Shown here: piece after piece, positions 1 through 10,493 of the stretch
Layout of the letters: every line of letters begins with the position of its first letter
How positions within the stretch are numbered: the stretch's first letter is position 1
Program-made: the position numbers and the translations under genes
Assembly (NCBI GenBank): GCA_023664325.1
Contig: JAMPFS010000004.1
Span: 32,844-96,843 of the forward strand
Length of the DNA stretch: 64,000 nt
DNA from: Clostridium sp.
GTDB lineage: Bacteria; Bacillota; Clostridia; Lachnospirales; Lachnospiraceae
Reading direction: 5' to 3'
Notes under the pieces: model-generated
What the model saw: only the letters and a program-made list of their open reading frames with translations
Databases searched by the model: none
Told to the model about the DNA's origin: nothing

Positions 1-1163
1 GAGACTTAAGTATATATGTGCATATTCCATTTTGCAGGGCGAAATGCAGTTATTGTGATTTCCTGTCCTTTGCCGGCTGTGAACATTCCAAACAGGAGCA
101 GTATGTGAATGCGCTTTGCAGGGAGATTAACGCTTATGCATTCCTTTCCGAAGAATACCGTGTGCAGACGATTTTCTTTGGCGGAGGCACGCCGTCTTAT
201 ATAGATGCAGATTTCATCTGCCGGATTTTGGAGACGGTACGGAATGTTTTTGATGTGGCAAAAGATGCAGAGGTGACAATTGAGGGAAACCCGGACAGTC
301 TCAATCCGGACAAGCTTCAAACGTACAAAGAGGCAGGAATTAACCGTTTGAGTATCGGATTGCAAAGCGCCAATGATGATATGCTTCTTCGCATTGGCAG
401 AATACACAATTATAATCAGTTTATGGCAGCGTATACGAGCGCAAGACAGACAGGTTTTGACAATATTAACGTGGATCTGATGGCAGGGCTTCCCAGTGAA
501 AATATGGATTCCTATCTCAGAACGCTTGAAACGGTAGGAAAGTTGCAGCCGGAACATATTTCTGCTTATAGCCTGAGTGTGGAGGAGGGAACGCCGTTAA
601 GTACCCATGAGGAATTGCTCGCTATGCTTCCGAAGGAGGAAGAAGAACGGCAAATGTATGCCGAAACGAAACATTTTCTGGGGCAGGGCGGTTACAAAAG
701 GTACGAGATATCCAATTATGCGAAGGAAGGCTTTGCATGCAGGCATAACAAAGTGTATTGGACCGGTGGAGAATATTTAGGCGTTGGCCTGGGCGCTGCT
801 TCGTATCTGGCAGCCCGGTTAGAGAATGCGCATTGCGGGAAAATCCGTTTTCATGGCATAGAGAATATGGACGAATATATCGAAAGATTTATGGGATGTG
901 ACGGCATGCATTATCAGGACTTATATTTTTGTAAACGAGAGGATGAGATGGAGGAGTTCATGTTTTTGGGGCTGCGTCTCATGCAGGGGGTGTCCAGGGA
1001 AGAGTTCCGGAACCGTTTTGGCGTTACGATGGAGAGCGTGTATGGGAACGTCATGGAACGGTATGTGGAAAAAGGACTGCTGATAGATAAGGATGGATGG
1101 TTACGCCTGAGCGACAGAGGAATCGACGTCAGCAATGTGGTGATGGCAGAGTTTATGCTTTAG
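1..1163 (+). CDS. hemW: HemW-type radical SAM protein, 5' end outside window
   Basis: HemW is a radical SAM protein related to coproporphyrinogen oxidase HemN and is regarded as a heme chaperone rather than an oxidase. The reading frame is open to the left edge (frame starting at base 3) and reads Leu-Ser-Ile-Tyr-Val-His-Ile-Pro-Phe-Cys, so the GTG at 18 is an internal valine and the true start lies upstream. The CxxxCxxC cluster motif is encoded at 33-56. The HNxxYW motif typical of HemW (His-Asn-Lys-Val-Tyr-Trp) appears about two thirds along, followed by GVGLGAAS. Only a few N-terminal residues are missing. The gene precedes the hrcA operon, as in many Firmicutes. Confidence 0.92.
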   Translation, partial: DLSIYVHIPFCRAKCSYCDFLSFAGCEHSKQEQYVNALCREINAYAFLSEEYRVQTIFFGGGTPSYIDADFICRILETVRNVFDVAKDAEVTIEGNPDSLNPDKLQTYKEAGINRLSIGLQSANDDMLLRIGRIHNYNQFMAAYTSARQTGFDNINVDLMAGLPSENMDSYLRTLETVGKLQPEHISAYSLSVEEGTPLSTHEELLAMLPKEEEERQMYAETKHFLGQGGYKRYEISNYAKEGFACRHNKVYWTGGEYLGVGLGAASYLAARLENAHCGKIRFHGIENMDEYIERFMGCDGMHYQDLYFCKREDEMEEFMFLGLRLMQGVSREEFRNRFGVTMESVYGNVMERYVEKGLLIDKDGWLRLSDRGIDVSNVVMAEFML

Positions 1164-1221
1164 GGGGAAACAGTATTTTACAATCACCGAAAGGAATAAG
1201 GTAGAGAGAGAGGATGGGATT

Positions 1222-1659
1222 ATGTTAGACAAATATTTATCAATGATTCGCAAAGATATACAGGCTGGTATGAAAAACCGATGTGGGTTGGATGAACTGA
1301 ATAATCTGCTTATGTTAATTGGCTTTGTTTTTGTTGTCGCTGCATTATTTACTCAAAAGTGGATCTTGACATTGATAGGGGCTTTATTTATTGTTCTTTG
1401 CTATTTGCGTGTTTTTTCAAAAAATCTCGATAAGCGCAGAAATGAGAATGCAGTCTATATGAAATATATGGGCAATGTGGTTCGCTTTGTGGAATACCTT
1501 TTGCTTTGCGTGAAAATGAAAGGAAAGAGTGTGCTGGATAAAGAGTATGCCTATTTTGTATGCAGCCAGTGCAAGCAGGTCATTCGTGTTCCCAAAGGAA
1601 AGAATAAAGTAAGTATCCGCTGCCCGAAATGCAGCCATACCTTTATCAAAACAACATAA
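1222..1659 (+). CDS. Small membrane protein with C-terminal zinc ribbon
   Basis: The protein has 145 residues. A short amphipathic N-terminus is followed by two hydrophobic segments at about residues 30-44 and 48-65, then a basic stretch and a C-terminal zinc ribbon with cysteines at 114, 117, 134 and 137 (CxxC-16-CxxC). The start codon follows the purine-rich stretch GAGAGAGAGGA. This looks like a two-pass membrane protein with a cytoplasmic zinc-binding tail. I do not recognise a named family and infer no function. It sits between hemW and the CIRCE promoter and is probably cotranscribed with hemW. Confidence 0.85.
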   Translation: MLDKYLSMIRKDIQAGMKNRCGLDELNNLLMLIGFVFVVAALFTQKWILTLIGALFIVLCYLRVFSKNLDKRRNENAVYMKYMGNVVRFVEYLLLCVKMKGKSVLDKEYAYFVCSQCKQVIRVPKGKNKVSIRCPKCSHTFIKTT

Positions 1660-1697
1660 GCCGGAAAGACAAAAGTCCAAAAATCACACATTTCTTC

Positions 1698-1726
1698 TTG
1701 ACAAATAATAGTCTCAGTGGTACTCT
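1698..1726 (+). promoter_or_regulatory. Sigma-A promoter of the hrcA-dnaK operon
   Basis: A perfect -35 box TTGACA (1698-1703) and a -10 box TACTCT (1721-1726) are separated by 17 bp. The CIRCE operator begins 12 bp after the -10 box, so HrcA bound there would cover the transcription start and early transcript. Confidence 0.8.
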
Positions 1727-1737
1727 ATACAAAGATG

Positions 1738-1764
1738 TTAGCACTCGGATATATTGAGTGCTAA
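1738..1764 (+). promoter_or_regulatory. CIRCE operator (HrcA binding site)
   Basis: The sequence is a perfect CIRCE element: TTAGCACTC, nine spacer bases, GAGTGCTAA. HrcA binds this inverted repeat and represses the operon until heat shock titrates the GroE chaperonin needed for HrcA folding. The site lies between the promoter and hrcA, giving autoregulation. Confidence 0.97.
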
Positions 1765-1792
1765 TAACTGAATAGAGAAAGGAGTCTGGTAC

Positions 1793-2821
1793 ATGGAGCT
1801 AGATGAACGAAAGCTTAAGATTTTGAAGGCAATCATTTCCAATTACTTAGAAACCGGAGAGCCGGTAGGGTCGAGAACTATCTCCAAGTATACGGATTTG
1901 AATCTGAGTTCAGCTACGATTCGGAATGAAATGGCGGATTTAGAGGAGCTTGGGTACATTATGCAGCCCCATACTTCGGCTGGCAGAATCCCGACAGATG
2001 CCGGGTATCGGTTATATGTTGACCGCCTGATGGCAGAGAAAGATGTTGAGATGGAGGAGATGAAGACCAGACTGCTTGACAGAGTCGATAAGATGGAGAA
2101 CATGTTAAAGCAGGTGGCGAGGGTGCTTGCCTATAATACGAATTATGCAACCCTGGTATCTGCGCCACAGTATCAAAACATCAAACTGAAATTTATTCAG
2201 CTTTCACAGGTGGACGAGGGGCAGTTGCTGGCAGTCATTGTGGTGGATGGCAATGTAATTAAGAACAAACTCATGAGCGTGGCAAGACCGCTGGCAAATG
2301 ACGAAGTATTGAAACTGAATGTATTGCTGAATACTTTTTTGCAGGGAGCTTCGCTTACGGACATCAATCTTGAGATGATTCAGACGATCAAGGCGCAGGC
2401 CGGTGAATTTGCGGATGTCATGGAGAGTATTTTTCAGGGGATTGCAGAAGCGATTCATGAAGCGGATGAGGTGGAAATCTATACAAGCGGCACAACGAAT
2501 ATGTTAAAATATCCGGAACTTGGCAGTATTGAACAGACAACAAAGCTTTTGGAAGCATTAGAGGATCGGCAGGGATTAAATGAGTTGATTGATGAAGCCA
2601 TGAGTGATGAAAGCCACGGAATCCAGGTCTATATCGGCGAAGAATCACCGGTTTCCAATATGAAAGACTGTAGTATTGTAACCGCAACATATGAATTGGC
2701 GGAAGGCGGAAAAGGAACCATTGGCATTATTGGCCCCAAACGCATGGATTATAAAAAAGTTGTCAGCACCCTGAAAAATCTTACGGGTGAATTAGATACT
2801 ATATTTAAGAAGAAAGAATAG
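1793..2821 (+). CDS. hrcA: Heat-inducible transcription repressor HrcA
   Basis: HrcA is the repressor of class I heat-shock genes and binds the CIRCE element found 29 bp upstream of its start. The 342-residue length is normal for the family. The N-terminal winged helix (about residues 1-75) carries the family signature Glu-Pro-Val-Gly-Ser-Arg-Thr and the ATIRNEM recognition region. The C-terminal part is the dimerisation and effector domain. An AAAGGAG ribosome site precedes the ATG. It is first in a four-gene chaperone operon, followed after 10 bp by grpE. Confidence 0.97.
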   Translation: MELDERKLKILKAIISNYLETGEPVGSRTISKYTDLNLSSATIRNEMADLEELGYIMQPHTSAGRIPTDAGYRLYVDRLMAEKDVEMEEMKTRLLDRVDKMENMLKQVARVLAYNTNYATLVSAPQYQNIKLKFIQLSQVDEGQLLAVIVVDGNVIKNKLMSVARPLANDEVLKLNVLLNTFLQGASLTDINLEMIQTIKAQAGEFADVMESIFQGIAEAIHEADEVEIYTSGTTNMLKYPELGSIEQTTKLLEALEDRQGLNELIDEAMSDESHGIQVYIGEESPVSNMKDCSIVTATYELAEGGKGTIGIIGPKRMDYKKVVSTLKNLTGELDTIFKKKE

Positions 2822-2831
2822 AGGTGTCAGA

Positions 2832-3521
2832 GTGGAAGAAAAGAAAAAACAGGATCCAGGTAAGAAAAAGCAATCTTCTAAGAAGTCAAACACAAGGGCA
2901 GAAAAGCCTGCTGCCAAAGAAATGGCAAAGGAAACGGTCGAAGAGGTTGCTGTTACGTCCACTGAAGAGACAGAAGTAGAGGCAAAAGAGGTTTCAGAGG
3001 ATACAGGAAGCAAGCCGCCTGCAAAGGGGAAGAAAGGCGCCAGAAGATCCGGAGGCAATAATAAGGCTTTGGAGCTGGAGATCCAAAAACAGAAAGAACT
3101 TACAGATGAGGCAAATGATAAGTATAAACGCCTTTTGGCTGAGTTTGAAAATGCCCGCAACCGCAATGAGAAGGAATCGAAGAGAATGTATGACATTGGC
3201 GCAAAGGAAGTATTGGAAAAACTCCTGCCGGTGGTTGATAATTTTGAAAGGGCATTACAGATGGTTCCGGAAGAAGATAAGGAGCGTGGCTTTGAACAGG
3301 GCGTTGACAAGATTTACAGGCAATTGATGGTTGCTTTTGAAGAAATTGGCGTGGCGCCTATGAACGCAGAGGGAACGGAATTTAATCCGGATCTTCACAA
3401 TGCAGTGATGCATGTGGAGGATGAAGCGTTTGGAGAGAATGTCGTTATGGAAGAGCTGCAAAAAGGCTATATGTATAAAGAAGAGGTACTTCGCCATAGC
3501 ATGGTTAAAGTAGCAAATTAA
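2832..3521 (+). CDS. grpE: Nucleotide exchange factor GrpE
   Basis: GrpE releases ADP from DnaK and acts as a thermosensor of the chaperone cycle in the cytoplasm. The protein has 229 residues and begins at a GTG preceded by GAGGTG. Residues 1-75 form a charged, low-complexity tail rich in Lys, Glu and Ala. A long coiled coil follows (about 76-130), then the beta domain with the family signature Glu-Gly-Thr-Glu-Phe-Asn-Pro and a conserved VMHVED stretch. It sits between hrcA and dnaK, as expected. Confidence 0.96.
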   Translation: MEEKKKQDPGKKKQSSKKSNTRAEKPAAKEMAKETVEEVAVTSTEETEVEAKEVSEDTGSKPPAKGKKGARRSGGNNKALELEIQKQKELTDEANDKYKRLLAEFENARNRNEKESKRMYDIGAKEVLEKLLPVVDNFERALQMVPEEDKERGFEQGVDKIYRQLMVAFEEIGVAPMNAEGTEFNPDLHNAVMHVEDEAFGENVVMEELQKGYMYKEEVLRHSMVKVAN

Positions 3522-3550
3522 TAATTAAAATATCATAATAGAAGTTTTAG

Positions 3551-5413
<1,863 letters not shown>

Positions 5414-5496
5414 CAGGAACAAAGCAGTGGTTGAATATGAGTTTCTGCGGCTGGTGCGGTCTGGCCGTGGATACTCCTTGTGATAAGGTGGAAAAA

Positions 5497-6666
5497 ATGG
5501 CGGAGACGAAGAGAGATTATTATGAGGTTCTTGGCGTTGCCAAGAATGCAAGTGATGCTGAACTTAAGAAGGCATACAGGCAGGTTGCAAAAAAGTATCA
5601 TCCGGATATGAATCCGGGGGATGCAGAAGCAGAAGCAAAGTTTAAGGAGGCTTCTGAAGCATATAAAGTGTTAAGTGATCCGGATTTGAGAGCCAGATAT
5701 GATCAGTTTGGTCATGCTGCCTTTGATCCAAACGGAGGCGGCGCAGGCGGCGGCTTTGGCGGATTTGAATTTGATATGGGCAGCATGGGCGATATTTTTG
5801 GCGATATTTTTGGCGATATGTTTGGCGGCACAAGAACCCGTCAGTCAAATGGCCCAATGAAGGGCGCAAATATCAAAACATCTGTCCGGGTGAAATTTGA
5901 TGAGGCTGTATTTGGCTGTCAGAAAGAGTTAGAACTTCCGCTGAAGGACGAGTGCGTGGTTTGTCACGGAACCGGTTCCCAGCCGGGTCATGATCCTGAG
6001 ACCTGTGGGAAATGTAATGGAAAAGGTCAGGTTGTATTTACGCAGCAGTCTTTGTTCGGGGTAGTGCGTAACGTGCAGACTTGTCCGGAGTGTTCCGGTA
6101 CAGGCAAGGTGATTAAATTTAAGTGTAACCAGTGTTCCGGCACCGGTTATGTAAAGAGCAAGAAGAAGATTCAGGTTGTTGTTCCTGCCGGAATTGATAA
6201 CGGACAGAGTATCCGTATCCGTGAAAAAGGAGAACCGGGAACGAATGGCGGTGGAAGAGGTGACTTACTGGTGACTGTATTGGTTGACAGACATCCGCAA
6301 TTCCAGCGTCAGGAATATGATCTGTTTTCAACCGAACCGATTACCTTTACCCAGGCGGCGCTTGGCGGTACGATCAGTATCAACACCATTGACGGTCCAA
6401 TGGATTATGAGGTGAAAGCAGGCACCCAGACAGATACAAAGATTAAGTTAAAAGGAAAAGGCGTTCCGACGCTTCGAAATAAGAGTGTCCGCGGCGATCA
6501 CTATGTTACGTTAGTGGTTCAGGTTCCGGATAAACTGACGGAGGAGCAGAAGTCAATTCTGAACAATTTTGATGAGGCAACGACTACCGCAAGACGTTCT
6601 ACAGATTCTTCCGGTGATTTCAGTTTTGGCGGTCATAAGAAAAAGGGATTTGGTAAGAAAAAATAA
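5497..6666 (+). CDS. dnaJ: Co-chaperone DnaJ (Hsp40)
   Basis: DnaJ delivers substrates to DnaK and stimulates its ATPase. I chose the ATG at 5497 because it has the AAGGTGG ribosome site and begins at the J domain; the longer frame from 5431 adds 22 residues not typical of the family. The 389-residue protein shows the J domain with HPD (Tyr-His-Pro-Asp-Met), a Gly/Phe-rich linker with a repeated GDIFGD unit, four CxxCxGxG-type zinc repeats, and the C-terminal peptide-binding domains. It closes the chaperone operon; a long stem-loop follows. Confidence 0.97.
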   Translation: MAETKRDYYEVLGVAKNASDAELKKAYRQVAKKYHPDMNPGDAEAEAKFKEASEAYKVLSDPDLRARYDQFGHAAFDPNGGGAGGGFGGFEFDMGSMGDIFGDIFGDMFGGTRTRQSNGPMKGANIKTSVRVKFDEAVFGCQKELELPLKDECVVCHGTGSQPGHDPETCGKCNGKGQVVFTQQSLFGVVRNVQTCPECSGTGKVIKFKCNQCSGTGYVKSKKKIQVVVPAGIDNGQSIRIREKGEPGTNGGGRGDLLVTVLVDRHPQFQRQEYDLFSTEPITFTQAALGGTISINTIDGPMDYEVKAGTQTDTKIKLKGKGVPTLRNKSVRGDHYVTLVVQVPDKLTEEQKSILNNFDEATTTARRSTDSSGDFSFGGHKKKGFGKKK

Positions 6667-6694
6667 AGTTTCAGACAAATAGTCCAAGTGGCAG

Positions 6695-6750
6695 GGTATC
6701 AGAATATCAATATGCAGATTGATATTTTGATACCTTGTTGTTTGTATTTT
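6695..6750 (+). terminator. Stem-loop terminator after dnaJ
   Basis: The arms 6695-6711 and 6718-6734 pair over 17 bp with a single G-U wobble, around a 6-nt loop. A T-rich but interrupted stretch follows (TTGTTGTTTGTATTTT). The hairpin is strong but the U tract is imperfect, so readthrough into prmA is possible. Confidence 0.6.
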
Positions 6751-6770
6751 AAGATATAGTGTGTTATGAT
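6742..6770 (+). promoter_or_regulatory. Possible promoter of prmA
   Basis: A good -10 box TATGAT (6765-6770) lies 17 bp after TTGTAT (6742-6747), which matches only the TTG of the -35 consensus. It falls in the 179-bp gap between dnaJ and prmA, just after the stem-loop, and would allow prmA and downstream genes to be expressed apart from heat shock. Confidence 0.4.
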
Positions 6771-6845
6771 GTACAAAGTGTCTGTTATGGGTTTTCATAC
6801 ATTTGAAATAGCATGTGTTTAGGAAGAATAGAAGGAAAAATAGAT

Positions 6846-7805
6846 ATGAAATGGAAAAAAGTCACAGTTGAGACGACAACGGAAGCAACGGATATGTTAA
6901 GCTTTCTTTTGGATGAAAAAGGCGTAGAGGGAATTGAAATTGAAGATAAAGTGCCATTGTCAGAGGAAGATAAGAAGGCAATGTTTATTGATATCCTGCC
7001 GGAACTTCCACCGGATGATGGCGTAGCTTTGGTATCCTGCTATGTAGAGGAGTATGAGGACATTGACGGATTGAAGGAATATATCAGGCAGGAGCTTCAT
7101 GACATGTCTGCCTATATGGATGTGGGAAGCGGTTTGATTACGGTTGGCGAAACAGAGGATAAGGATTGGATGAATAACTGGAAAGAATTCTTTCATCCGT
7201 TCCGCTTAGAAGGGAATATCGTCATTCAGCCTACATGGACAGAGCAATATGAGGTGGAAAAAGACGATATCGTGATTCATATTGACCCGGGAACTGCATT
7301 TGGAACGGGATCCCATGAGACAACAAAGCTGTGTATCGCTAATTTGAAAAAATATATAAGAAAAGACGGATTAAGTGAGGTCTTAGATGCCGGCTGCGGC
7401 AGTGGAATACTCTCGATTATTGCCATGAAGCTCGGAGCAAAACGGGTATATGGGATTGATATTGATGAACTGGCAGTAAAGGCAAGCATGGAGAACCTGG
7501 CACTGAATCAGATACCCGGGGATGCGTATCAGATTGTCAAAGGGGATGTGATTGGTGATAGGGAATTTGCAGAAAGCGTGGCAGAGATTGGGCAGTATGA
7601 TATTGTGACAGCGAATATTTTAGCAGATGTGATTATTCCGTTATCCGGTGTGATCCGACCGTTTATGAAGAAAGATGCAGTGTTTATCACTTCCGGTATC
7701 ATTGATATGAAGGAGGAAGCCGTGAAAGAAGCGCTGATTTACAATGGCTTTGAAATCGTGGATGTTAGCCGCATGGGTGAGTGGGTGTCAATTGTCGCAA
7801 AATAA
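6846..7805 (+). CDS. prmA: Ribosomal protein L11 methyltransferase PrmA
   Basis: PrmA trimethylates ribosomal protein L11 using S-adenosylmethionine. The ATG at 6846 follows AGAAGGA and gives 319 residues, the usual length. The N-terminal substrate-recognition domain (about 1-95) has the typical Glu-rich opening. The methyltransferase domain has the motif PGTAFGTGSHETT and the SAM loop Asp-Ala-Gly-Cys-Gly-Ser-Gly, followed by the acidic strand YGIDID. The position after dnaJ is conserved in Firmicutes. Confidence 0.96.
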   Translation: MKWKKVTVETTTEATDMLSFLLDEKGVEGIEIEDKVPLSEEDKKAMFIDILPELPPDDGVALVSCYVEEYEDIDGLKEYIRQELHDMSAYMDVGSGLITVGETEDKDWMNNWKEFFHPFRLEGNIVIQPTWTEQYEVEKDDIVIHIDPGTAFGTGSHETTKLCIANLKKYIRKDGLSEVLDAGCGSGILSIIAMKLGAKRVYGIDIDELAVKASMENLALNQIPGDAYQIVKGDVIGDREFAESVAEIGQYDIVTANILADVIIPLSGVIRPFMKKDAVFITSGIIDMKEEAVKEALIYNGFEIVDVSRMGEWVSIVAK

Positions 7806-7844
7806 TAATTCTCTGCATGAGTGAGAAAGGATGTTAAGTATAAT

Positions 7845-10493
7845 ATGAAAGTCAAAGAGATGTTTCAAAAAAAAGGATGCTATGTATTTGTTTTCTTAGT
7901 GCCGTGGCTGCTGATTCTGATACACTCCCTGGTGAGGGATTCGTGGCTGACAGGGGAAGGCTGTATTCTGACAGGTGATGCGGGAAATATATATTACCAG
8001 ATGTATGGGGAACTTTGGGAAAAAGTCCACAGCGGAAATTCCCTGATCTTCACATGGAATGCAGGGCTTGGAACCGATTTTTTAGTGAATCTGTTTGGTT
8101 ATATGATGTCACCATTTACCCTGCTTATTTTGGTATTCCCCAAGAGTATGATTAGCAATGTATTACAGTTTAGCATTGTTATGAAATGGTCACTGGCGGC
8201 AGTTACCATGCTGTATTATTTGCTGCATTCAAAATGCAATGAGTTAAAAGAGCGGAAGATGATTGTCAGTGTGGTATTGTCTTTGGCATATTGTTTAAGT
8301 AATGTTATGTTATCCGGGCTTTCCCATGTGACATGGCTGGATATTTTAGTGGTATTCCCCCTGCTGTTATTGTGGGAAGAAAAGATGCTGGAGGGAAAAT
8401 GCTATAAACGATTTTTTGGGATTTTACTGTTTTGCATGATTTGCAGCTTACAGACAGCAGTGCCAATGGTTTTCTTTCTTTTCGTTTGGTATGGCATGTT
8501 ATATAGCATGCAGGAAACAAAGGATAAGCGTTGTATCGTACGGTATATATACTGTGTTGTGGCAGCAGCTGTGACCTCTTTGGCAATTGTGGTACCAAGC
8601 CTCATGGCTGCCGAAGGGAATGGAGGTCTGTCTGACGGCAGGGAGTATTTGTCAAGTGTGAAGATGTCGATTGTGGATTTGGTACAGCGCTTTTTTGTTT
8701 TTGACAGTTTACTGGTTTCCCAGGCATCCGAGCCAATGTTATATTGTGGCGTTGTTACGGCAGCAGTGGCGCTCATGTATGTATTTGTTCCGGTCAATAA
8801 AAAAGAAAAAATAACCGGGATTGTTTTGGCGGTACTGCTTTGCGCAGGATTTTGTTTGGGCGGCGTGGATTTCGTATGGCATGCAGGCGCGGCTGATATC
8901 GGCGTGGGGAATGGATATTCCTTTTTATTGATATTTTTGCTTGTGTTTATGGCATTAAAGGTACTGGTTCATTTAGAGCATATCCGAAAATGGCAAATTG
9001 TGACAGTGATGTTTATCTGCGTGGGGGCAGTTGCATTGGGATTTTGGAAAGCGGTTGTGCTGCTTGATTTCTATGTATATCTTGGCAGTATACTGTTGAG
9101 TGTGTTAATGCTTTTACTGCTGTTTTTCTTCTGTAGAAAAAGCATACAATATAAGAACATTTTAATTGTATTTGCAGTATTGTGTTTCGGAGAACTTGCG
9201 GCAAATGCTTTTCTCCAATTGGAAGAGTATAATATGTATCCGATCGAAACATGTTATTATCATGAACAGAGCGGGGCGCTGAAAAACAGCATGGATTTGG
9301 AAAAAGGACAGCGTGTTGCAAATGTACAGGTCACGCCGAATTATGGGATGGTTATGAACCTTCCTGCCGTATCAGGGGAATTTCAAAATGTGGATAACGG
9401 CGTGCAGGCATTGTTTGGAAAATTGGGCATGGCGGTAACGGATCATATGTATTCTTATTTTGGCGGTTCCCCGCTATTGAATATGATGTTTAATGTGAAA
9501 TATGGCATGGCGCAGGGAGAACAGGCGTATAGTGATGTGCAAAAGAGAGGGGAAAATAATGACTACATTTTGTATGAAATGGAACAAAAGTCCTCTCTTG
9601 GATATATGGTTCCCTCTGATGTGCTGCAGTGGGATTTCGAGCAGGGCAGCCCGTTTTTGGCGCAAAATGATTATGTGAAGCGGGTGGCTGGCGTGGATGG
9701 CATTTTTGAGATTATCATGCCGGATATTGCCTGCACATCTTCATTAGGCAGGGATCCGGAGAATGAGGGAAAAGTGCATGTGCATAGTGAGGATGAGGAC
9801 GAGAATGAACATGATGCGTTTCATGGGGTCTATCGCAGGGAGGAACAGGTATTTGATTATACCTACAGTAAAATGTATGATGGCGACTCGGTCAAGATGC
9901 AGTTTGTATCAGATGGCGTATCGGACTATTATGTTTATGTGGCTTCCGATGCAGAGGCTCATTTCGGGCTTGATTATGGGGAGGAGAATATCTATGCGGA
10001 TCAAATCGAAAGCCGGCAGAAAACCCTCCATATCGGAGTCGTTGAGAAGGGAACCCAGATTACAGTTACAGCCAATGCGATTGCGGATTTGGATGCCGTA
10101 AAGGATATGGAAATTTTGCATCTTTCCTATCAGGTTGCTGCATTTAACCGGGAAAATTACCAGAAGGCTTATGATAAATTGAGCAAACATTTATATACCG
10201 TAGACACGATGGAAGATACGGTGGTTAAGGGCAGCATTACGGCAGAGGAGTCCGGCATTATGATGACGAACATTCCGGCGTTGGACGGTTTTACAGTCTA
10301 TGTGGATGGCAGTCAGGCGGAATGTAAAAAAATTGCGGATGCGCTGATCGGTGTTCCGCTTGAAAAAGGAAAGCATGAGGTTACATTTATGTATGAAACC
10401 CCGGGAATCGTGCCGGGTTTCATCGGAACATGTTTTGGTATTTTACTGTTTGGCGGATATTGCTTTTGGGAATATAGGCAGAAAAAGGGATGA
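7845..10493 (+). CDS. YfhO-family polytopic membrane protein, copy 1
   Basis: This is a large YfhO-type membrane protein of 882 residues. YfhO proteins have a GT-C glycosyltransferase-like fold, and Bacillus and Listeria members glycosylate lipoteichoic acid with a lipid-linked sugar. The N-terminal two thirds hold about a dozen hydrophobic segments; the motif Leu-Thr-Gly-Asp-Ala-Gly-Asn near residue 45 lies in the first extracellular loop. A soluble extracellular domain (about 480-850) and one last transmembrane segment follow. I prefer the ATG at 7845, which has AAAGGA upstream, over the GTG at 7821, which has no ribosome site. Four bases overlap with the second copy. Confidence 0.85.
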   Translation: MKVKEMFQKKGCYVFVFLVPWLLILIHSLVRDSWLTGEGCILTGDAGNIYYQMYGELWEKVHSGNSLIFTWNAGLGTDFLVNLFGYMMSPFTLLILVFPKSMISNVLQFSIVMKWSLAAVTMLYYLLHSKCNELKERKMIVSVVLSLAYCLSNVMLSGLSHVTWLDILVVFPLLLLWEEKMLEGKCYKRFFGILLFCMICSLQTAVPMVFFLFVWYGMLYSMQETKDKRCIVRYIYCVVAAAVTSLAIVVPSLMAAEGNGGLSDGREYLSSVKMSIVDLVQRFFVFDSLLVSQASEPMLYCGVVTAAVALMYVFVPVNKKEKITGIVLAVLLCAGFCLGGVDFVWHAGAADIGVGNGYSFLLIFLLVFMALKVLVHLEHIRKWQIVTVMFICVGAVALGFWKAVVLLDFYVYLGSILLSVLMLLLLFFFCRKSIQYKNILIVFAVLCFGELAANAFLQLEEYNMYPIETCYYHEQSGALKNSMDLEKGQRVANVQVTPNYGMVMNLPAVSGEFQNVDNGVQALFGKLGMAVTDHMYSYFGGSPLLNMMFNVKYGMAQGEQAYSDVQKRGENNDYILYEMEQKSSLGYMVPSDVLQWDFEQGSPFLAQNDYVKRVAGVDGIFEIIMPDIACTSSLGRDPENEGKVHVHSEDEDENEHDAFHGVYRREEQVFDYTYSKMYDGDSVKMQFVSDGVSDYYVYVASDAEAHFGLDYGEENIYADQIESRQKTLHIGVVEKGTQITVTANAIADLDAVKDMEILHLSYQVAAFNRENYQKAYDKLSKHLYTVDTMEDTVVKGSITAEESGIMMTNIPALDGFTVYVDGSQAECKKIADALIGVPLEKGKHEVTFMYETPGIVPGFIGTCFGILLFGGYCFWEYRQKKG

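Noticed and set aside
2792..3310. 172-residue - strand frame opposite grpE
   Set aside because: It is the antisense shadow of the Lys/Glu-rich grpE 5' end (runs of Ser, Phe and Leu) and has no start signals.
5431..5496. DnaJ extended by 22 residues at its N-terminus
   Set aside because: The extra residues are Cys-rich and not part of the J domain; the ribosome site AAGGTGG fits the ATG at 5497.
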